From: Actinomycetes bacterium
GTDB lineage: Bacteria > Actinomycetota > Acidimicrobiia > Acidimicrobiales > Microtrichaceae
Length of the DNA: 9,321 nt
Direction: 5' to 3'
NCBI GenBank assembly: GCA_023450775.1
Contig: JAEXGP010000380.1
Span: forward strand, 1-9,321
Shown: positions 5,281 through 9,321 of the stretch, piece after piece
Layout of the letters: every line of letters starts with the position of its first letter
Position numbering within the stretch: the first letter of the stretch is position 1
The notes under the pieces: generated by a model
The model's input: the letters and a program-made list of their open reading frames with translations, nothing else
What the model was told of the DNA's origin: nothing
The model's database searches: none
Made by a program: the position numbers and the translations under genes

Positions 5281-7305
5281 GTGGCAGCCCCCACCGAGCT
5301 CCCCCTCCCCGACGACGGACCCGCGGCCGACTCCTCCCGTCTCCTCCGTGGCCTGAACGAGCACCAGGAGGCGGCGGTCACGTCGCCCGCGTCACCGTTG
5401 CGCATCCTGGCCGGCGCCGGGTCCGGCAAGACGCGTGTGCTCACGCACCGCATCGCGCACCGCGCCGAGACCGGCACGCTCGACCCCACGCGCGTGCTGG
5501 CGGTCACGTTCACGCGCAAGGCCGCGGGCGAGCTGCGCGACCGGCTCGGCCGCCTGGGCCTGCGCGACGGCGTTCACGCGGGCACGTTCCACGCGATCGC
5601 GTACGCCCAGCTCCGCCAGCGATGGGAGGAGCGTGGGATCGCGCCGCCCGAGCTGCTCGATCGCAAGGTGGGCTTCGTCGCGCGCCTCGTCCCCGGGCGC
5701 GGCGCTCGCAACGACCGCACGACGGCGCTCGACGTCACCACCGAGATCGAGTGGGCGGCTGCCCGTCGCATCACCCCCGAGCGCTACGAGCCCGAGGCGG
5801 CGCGGGCACGCCGCCGGCCACCGCTCCCGCTGGCCACCGTCGCCACCGTGTACGACCGCTACGTGGAGCAGAAGCGGCGCCGGCGGCTCGTCGACTTCGA
5901 CGACATCCTCCGACTGGCGGCCCGGGACCTGGAAGCCGACCCGGTGTACGCCGCGGCGCGGCGCTGGCGGTTCCGGCATCTGTTCGTCGACGAGTTCCAG
6001 GACGTGAACCCGCTGCAGTTCCACCTGCTGCAGCAGTGGCTCGGGCCTGAGTCCGACGTGTGCATCGTCGGCGACCCCAACCAGGCCATCTACGCGTGGA
6101 ACGGCGCGGACGCCCGGTACCTGGTCGACTTCGACCACTTCTTCCCGGGCGGCGACACCATCACGCTGGAGGACAACTACCGCTCCACGCCGCAGATCCT
6201 GGCGGTGGCCAACGGGGTGCTCCAGCGAGGCGCCAACGTGCCCATCCGGCTGCGGCCGCACCGACCCGCCGGCGCGGTCCCCACCGTACAGGCCCACGCG
6301 GACGACACCGCCGAGGCCCGAGCGGTCGCCCGCGCCTGCCGCGACGGGCACCGTCCCGGGGTGCCGTGGTCGGCGCAGGCGGTCCTGGTGCGCACCAACG
6401 CCCAGGCCACGCTCATCACCGAGGCCATGACCGCCGCCGGCGTGCCCCACCGCGTCCGCGGCGCCGGCCGGTTGCTCGAGCAGCCCGAGGTGACCGAGGC
6501 GCTGCAGGTGATCCGGCGCTCGCCCTCGCTCGACGTCGCGCTGGCCGACCTGGAGCACGACGTGGTCGGCGGCGACCGGCTCACCGAGGAGCGCGCCGCC
6601 AACGTCGCCGAGGTGGTGCGCCTGGGTCGCGAGTACCTGGCGCTCGAGCCGTCGGGCGACGTCGCGTCGTTCCTGGCCTGGCTCACCACCACGCTCCGGG
6701 ACGAGGACCGCGGCGGTGGCGACGCCGTCGAGATCGTCACGTTCCACGCCGCCAAGGGACTGGAGTGGTCGGTCGTCCACGTCGCCGGGTTGGAGGAGGG
6801 CTACGTGCCCATCCACCACGCCGAGACCACCGAGGACGTCGACGAGGAGCGCCGGCTGCTCTACGTGGCGCTCACCCGGGCCCGCGACGAGCTGCACTGC
6901 ACCTGGGCGCGCAAGCGCACGTTCGGGTCGCGGACCATGAACCGCACGCCGTCGCCCTGGCTCGAGTCCATCGAGACGACGCTCGGCGTGGCGCCCACCC
7001 AGGTGTCGCGCGCCAAGGGCGCCGAGCGGGCGCGGGCGGCGCGGACGGCCATCCCCAAGAAGGGCACACCGGCCAGCGGACCCGAGAAGGAGCTGTTCGA
7101 GGCGCTCCGCACCTGGCGCCGCGAGCAATCGCGGGCCGCTGACGTCCCCGCGTTCGTGATCTTCAACGACGCCACGCTCTCGGCCATCGCGTCACGGCGC
7201 CCGCGCTCGCAGTCCCAGCTGCTCGACGTCCCCGGGGTCGGACCGGTCAAGGCCCAGCGGTTCGGTCCCGACGTGCTCCGGATCGTCGCCGACGCGCCCA
7301 GCTGA
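5281..7305 (+). CDS. uvrD2: UvrD/PcrA-type superfamily 1 DNA helicase with HRDC domain (UvrD2-like)
   Basis: A 674-residue ATP-dependent 3'-5' helicase of the UvrD/Rep family, acting in DNA repair or replication. Visible motifs are the Q-motif region LNEHQEAAV (25-33), Walker A AGAGSGKT (44-51), VTFTRKAA, TFHAIAY, Walker B DEFQD (237-241), GDPNQAIYAWNGAD (264-277), NYRS (299-302), TFHAAKGLEW (487-496) and the arginine motif VALTRAR (529-535). From about residue 605 an HRDC domain follows (LFEALRTWRREQ to DVPGVGPVKAQRFG), as in mycobacterial UvrD2. Unlike the mycobacterial protein, there is no cysteine between C540 and the HRDC domain, so the tetracysteine knuckle is absent. The 185 residues between NYRS and motif V suggest a small 2B subdomain. 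The gene stands alone and ends just before a tandem repeat. Confidence 0.93.
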   Translation: MAAPTELPLPDDGPAADSSRLLRGLNEHQEAAVTSPASPLRILAGAGSGKTRVLTHRIAHRAETGTLDPTRVLAVTFTRKAAGELRDRLGRLGLRDGVHAGTFHAIAYAQLRQRWEERGIAPPELLDRKVGFVARLVPGRGARNDRTTALDVTTEIEWAAARRITPERYEPEAARARRRPPLPLATVATVYDRYVEQKRRRRLVDFDDILRLAARDLEADPVYAAARRWRFRHLFVDEFQDVNPLQFHLLQQWLGPESDVCIVGDPNQAIYAWNGADARYLVDFDHFFPGGDTITLEDNYRSTPQILAVANGVLQRGANVPIRLRPHRPAGAVPTVQAHADDTAEARAVARACRDGHRPGVPWSAQAVLVRTNAQATLITEAMTAAGVPHRVRGAGRLLEQPEVTEALQVIRRSPSLDVALADLEHDVVGGDRLTEERAANVAEVVRLGREYLALEPSGDVASFLAWLTTTLRDEDRGGGDAVEIVTFHAAKGLEWSVVHVAGLEEGYVPIHHAETTEDVDEERRLLYVALTRARDELHCTWARKRTFGSRTMNRTPSPWLESIETTLGVAPTQVSRAKGAERARAARTAIPKKGTPASGPEKELFEALRTWRREQSRAADVPAFVIFNDATLSAIASRRPRSQSQLLDVPGVGPVKAQRFGPDVLRIVADAPS

Positions 7306-7443
7306 CCCGAGAACGCCCCTGAGCTCGGGACACGCCGCGCCCACATCGGGCGCGAGTCGACCCGAGAACCAGCGACCCGAGAACGCCCCTGAACCCGGGA
7401 CATGCCGCGGCCACATCGGGCGCGAGCCGACCCGGGAACCAGC
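7304..7443. repeat. Two tandem copies of a 70-bp repeat at a convergent junction
   Basis: Copy 1 is 7304-7373 and copy 2 is 7374-7443. They align without gaps at 64 of 70 positions. Each copy holds the motif GACCCGAGAAC near its start and a second version (GACCCGAGAACCAGC or GACCCGGGAACCAGC) at its end, at spacings of 54 and 16 bp. A partial third occurrence, GTCCCGAG, begins at 7444. Copy 1 begins in the stop codon of the helicase gene and the array ends 16 bp before the stop of the thioesterase gene. It does not look coding and resembles no insertion sequence or CRISPR array. Confidence 0.85.
7336..7354. terminator. Hairpin inside the first 70-bp repeat
   Basis: CGCGCCC, loop ACATC, GGGCGCG form a perfect 7-bp stem. 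The matching place in copy 2 has one mismatch in the stem. A second possible stem in copy 1 pairs CCCGAG at 7306-7311 with CTCGGG at 7324-7329. Lying between convergent stops, these are candidates for bidirectional termination; there is no T-tract. Confidence 0.5.
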
Positions 7444-7459
7444 GTCCCGAGTTCGGGGG

Positions 7460-8215
7460 TCAGTCGTCGCGGTCGGCGAGCAGCTGCTGGAAGCGTCCCT
7501 CTCCGAAGGCGATGAACAGGCCCTCCGCCTCGGCGCGCAGCTCACCCTCGGCCACGATCGTGCCCCTGGTCCAGATCTTGCGACCCTCGCGACGGTCGAG
7601 CCACGCCTCCATGCGCAGCGGCGTGTTGAGCGGGGTGGGCCGCCGGTAGTCGACCTCCAGGTGCGCGGTCATGCCCTGGGTTCCCGACAGCGACTGCGCG
7701 GCGCCGAGCAGCTCGTCGAACGCGCCGGCCACGTAGCCGCCGTGGAGGCAGCCCGGTGGGCCCTCGTACGCCGGCCCGAACGTCACGTCGCACACGACCC
7801 GGTCACCCACGTGCTCCATGCGCATGGGTGGCGACATGGGGTTGGCCAGACCGATGAACGGGCTGTAGTCGAAGAACTCCCAGACGCCGGACTCCATGGG
7901 GATCCCGCCCGCGTTCGCGGCCTCGGCGAAGCCCTGGTAGGTGTGGCCCGACGGCAGCGCACCCAGCACGGCGGCCAGGTTCTCCAGGTCATCGGCCGCC
8001 GAGGCGAGGTCCTCCGTGGTGGCCGTGGTGGACACGAGCGACGCCATGATGTCGCGCATGGCCTGGGCCAGCCGCCGGACCTCGACACGGTGCGGCGTCA
8101 GCTCCAGCGATGCGACCCCCTTGACCCGTGGCGGCGTCGGCGGCTCGGCCGCGTCCTCCGCACTGGCGGGACCGTCGGTGCCGGCAGGACCGTCGGCGCC
8201 TGCAGGACCGGTCAC
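7460..8215 (-). CDS. Hotdog-fold thioesterase (PaaI / 4HBT family)
   Basis: A 251-residue protein. It starts with a low-complexity TGPAGADGPAGTDGPA stretch of Gly-X-Y triplets and a Pro/Glu-rich tail, then a helical region (residues about 40-100), and ends with a hotdog domain. The hallmark is PPGCLHGGYVAGAFDELLG with H158 followed by two glycines, as in PaaI-type acyl-CoA thioesterases, then HLEVDYRRPTPLNTPL and a closing strand WTRGTIVAEGEL. Such enzymes hydrolyse acyl-CoA thioesters in the cytosol; the substrate cannot be read here. The GTG start overlaps the xth stop by 4 bp (GTGA) and has GGAGG 4 bp upstream, so it is the second gene of the xth operon. The frame is open much further upstream, but that part is antisense-free shadow over xth. 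Confidence 0.87.
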   Translation of the reverse strand: MTGPAGADGPAGTDGPASAEDAAEPPTPPRVKGVASLELTPHRVEVRRLAQAMRDIMASLVSTTATTEDLASAADDLENLAAVLGALPSGHTYQGFAEAANAGGIPMESGVWEFFDYSPFIGLANPMSPPMRMEHVGDRVVCDVTFGPAYEGPPGCLHGGYVAGAFDELLGAAQSLSGTQGMTAHLEVDYRRPTPLNTPLRMEAWLDRREGRKIWTRGTIVAEGELRAEAEGLFIAFGEGRFQQLLADRDD

Positions 8216-8994
8216 GCCGCCTCCACGTCGTAGACGGCGAGGACGGGCGTGTGGTCCGACGGCTTCGAGCCCTTGCGAGCATTGCGGTCGATGAGGTCCA
8301 CGCTGGCGCGCTCCGCCAGCGCGTGCGACGACAGCAGGTAGTCGATGCGCATGCCGCGGCGCTTGTGGAAGTCGCCGTTGCGGTAGTCCCAGTACGAGAA
8401 GATCCCGTCCTGCGGGTACCGCTGCCGCAGCGTGTCGACGAGGCCCCACTCGGTGACCGACGCCAGGGCCGCCCGCTCGTCGGGCGTGACGTGCGTGGAG
8501 CCCTCGAACGCGGCGGGGCTCCACACGTCCTGGTCGGTCGGCGCGATGTTCCAGTCGCCCAGCAGGACGAGCAGCTCGTCGGGCGAGTGGTGCGCGTCCA
8601 GGTGGCCTCGCAGTCGGGCCAGCCACGCGAGCTTGTAGAAGTAGTGATCCGCCCCGACCTCGCGCCCGTTGGGCACGTACACCGTGCCGATGCGGACCCC
8701 GCCGCAGGTGGCCCACAGGATCCGGGCGTCGGGGTCGGGCTCCTGGTCGTCGTCGAAGCCGGCCACGACGTCGTCGATGCCCACCTTGGACAGGATCGCC
8801 ACGCCGTTCCAGCGACCCTGGCCGTGGTGCACCGAGTCGTAGCCGAGCCGCTGGAAGTCCATGCCCGGGAACTGGGCGTCGGACATCTTCGTCTCCTGCA
8901 GGCACAGCACGTCGGGCTGGACGTCGGCCAACCACTCCTCCACCCGGGGCATCCGGGCGTTGAGCGAGTTCACGTTCCACGTCGCGATCAGCAC
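8212..8994 (-). CDS. xth: Exodeoxyribonuclease III (AP endonuclease, ExoIII/Xth family)
   Basis: A 260-residue enzyme of the exonuclease-endonuclease-phosphatase fold that cuts DNA at abasic sites and degrades 3' ends during base excision repair. The conserved residues are in place: N7 in WNVNSLNAR, E34 in LQETK, the GTVYVPNGR strand, D147 and N149 in LGDWNIAPTDQD, the loop FSYWDYRNGDFHKRRGMRIDYLL with D218, and the terminal SDHTP with D247 and H248. Length fits the family. The first codon is GTG directly before LIATWNVNS; TAGATT lies 7 bp upstream and nothing in the preceding frame looks like protein. It is followed by the thioesterase with a 4-bp overlap and is divergent from kgd. Confidence 0.95.
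   Translation of the reverse strand: MLIATWNVNSLNARMPRVEEWLADVQPDVLCLQETKMSDAQFPGMDFQRLGYDSVHHGQGRWNGVAILSKVGIDDVVAGFDDDQEPDPDARILWATCGGVRIGTVYVPNGREVGADHYFYKLAWLARLRGHLDAHHSPDELLVLLGDWNIAPTDQDVWSPAAFEGSTHVTPDERAALASVTEWGLVDTLRQRYPQDGIFSYWDYRNGDFHKRRGMRIDYLLSSHALAERASVDLIDRNARKGSKPSDHTPVLAVYDVEAA
8220..8224 (-). promoter_or_regulatory. Shine-Dalgarno of the thioesterase gene
   Basis: On the minus strand GGAGG lies 4 bp before the GTG at 8215 and inside the last codons of xth. Together with the GTGA overlap it points to coupled translation. Confidence 0.65.
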
Positions 8995-9001
8995 CGGCCG
9001 C

Positions 9002-9007
9002 AATCTA
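9002..9007 (-). promoter_or_regulatory. -10 element of xth (TAGATT)
   Basis: TAGATT on the minus strand is followed by 7 bp and then GTG at 8994, with no Shine-Dalgarno. It stands out as an AT-rich island in very GC-rich surroundings. Confidence 0.6.
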
Positions 9008-9109
9008 TGCGACGACCGCCGACGGCTCGGCCGGCGGACGGGTCGCGAGCAGCTGAGCGGGCGGCGCGAGGGGCCCGAACATGCCTCGGGACCCCACGGG
9101 GCGGGCCGG

Positions 9110-9115
9110 TAGGCT
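9110..9115 (+). promoter_or_regulatory. -10 element of kgd (TAGGCT)
   Basis: TAGGCT is followed by 7 bp and then GTG at 9123. No Shine-Dalgarno precedes the start. The roughly 100 bp back to the divergent xth hexamer contain no gene. Confidence 0.5.
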
Positions 9116-9122
9116 GGCGGTC

Positions 9123-9321
9123 GTGAACGACTCCCCCTCCCAGGCCGGCGCCGCAGCTGCGGGCTCGGACCAGGCCGCCTCGGAACCCCTCGGCCCCAAC
9201 GCATGGCTGGTCGAGGAGATGTACGAGCAGTACCAGAACGACCCCACCTCGGTCTCCGAGACGTGGCAGGACTTCTTCGGCGACTACACCCCGCCCGGCC
9301 GGCCCGCCGTCGCGGTGGCGG
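9123..9321 (+). CDS. kgd: Multifunctional 2-oxoglutarate decarboxylase/dehydrogenase E1 (Kgd/OdhA), N-terminus
   Basis: Only the first 66 codons are present; the gene continues past the right edge. After an Ala/Ser-rich start of about 20 residues comes PNAWLVEEMYEQYQNDPTSV and then SETWQDFFGDYTPPGRPA, which is the conserved N-terminal segment of 2-oxoglutarate dehydrogenase E1 and of the mycobacterial Kgd protein (compare WLVEEMY-DPSSV-W-F-DYSP). The following Pro/Ala-rich stretch fits the linker to the E2-like acyltransferase domain found in actinobacterial Kgd. The enzyme would decarboxylate 2-oxoglutarate with thiamine diphosphate in the citric acid cycle. Whether the E2 part is fused cannot be seen. 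The GTG start is supported by the TAGGCT hexamer 7 bp upstream. Confidence 0.88.
   Translation, partial: MNDSPSQAGAAAAGSDQAASEPLGPNAWLVEEMYEQYQNDPTSVSETWQDFFGDYTPPGRPAVAVA

Noticed and set aside
5392..7128. 578-codon minus-strand open frame opposite the helicase gene
   Set aside because: High GC leaves few stops on the antisense strand. The product has no motif and the plus strand carries every helicase motif in order.
7304..7459. CRISPR array
   Set aside because: The two units are directly adjacent with no unique spacers, the unit is 70 bp, and no cas genes are nearby.
8216..8980. Upstream extension of the thioesterase frame as a larger fusion protein
   Set aside because: It runs entirely inside xth in another frame and is Arg/Gly-rich noise. 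The GTGA overlap with a Shine-Dalgarno marks the real start.

Overview
The window is a compact, high-GC chromosomal segment with GTG starts and little intergenic space. It looks like a high-GC actinobacterium, and Acidimicrobiia is my best guess. Supporting hints are the Kgd-type 2-oxoglutarate enzyme with an actinobacterial N-terminal segment, a UvrD2-type helicase with an HRDC domain, a luciferase-like (F420 type) oxidoreductase, a DUF222/13E12-type gene under an actinobacterial LexA box, and leaderless GTG starts. The taxonomic placement is inference.

Layout. Bases 1-781 (minus) hold the N-terminal part of a DUF222/13E12-family gene that runs off the left edge. Its start codon lies inside a perfect actinobacterial SOS box. 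Divergent from it is a three-gene plus-strand cluster (865-3666): a luciferase-like monooxygenase, galT and galK, the last two overlapping by 4 bp. A separate GNAT acetyltransferase (3756-4442, plus) converges on a small membrane PH-domain/SHOCT protein (4501-5154, minus). That gene is divergent from a UvrD2-like helicase (5281-7305, plus). The helicase converges on a two-gene minus-strand operon: exonuclease III (xth, 8212-8994) followed by a hotdog thioesterase (7460-8215). The 154-bp gap between the convergent stop codons is filled by two tandem copies of a 70-bp repeat plus a fragment. At the right edge the first 66 codons of kgd/odhA (9123 onward, plus) are divergent from xth.

How it works together. 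Most of the window is housekeeping: galactose 1-phosphate metabolism (Leloir steps galK and galT), DNA repair (UvrD2, Xth) and central metabolism (Kgd). Two initiation modes can be read from the sequence. Genes that begin a transcription unit mostly have a TAnnnT-like -10 hexamer 6-7 bp before the start codon and no Shine-Dalgarno, which suggests leaderless mRNAs. Two internal operon genes (galK and the thioesterase) overlap the preceding stop by 4 bp and do have a GGAGG Shine-Dalgarno.

I see no CRISPR array, tRNA, rRNA, insertion sequence or phage module, and no clearly new multi-gene system. The points most worth following are the SOS box placed over a leaderless start, the tandem repeat at the convergent junction, the missing tetracysteine motif in UvrD2, and the Glu-to-Asp change in the GalK signature. 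No gap between genes exceeds about 160 bases.
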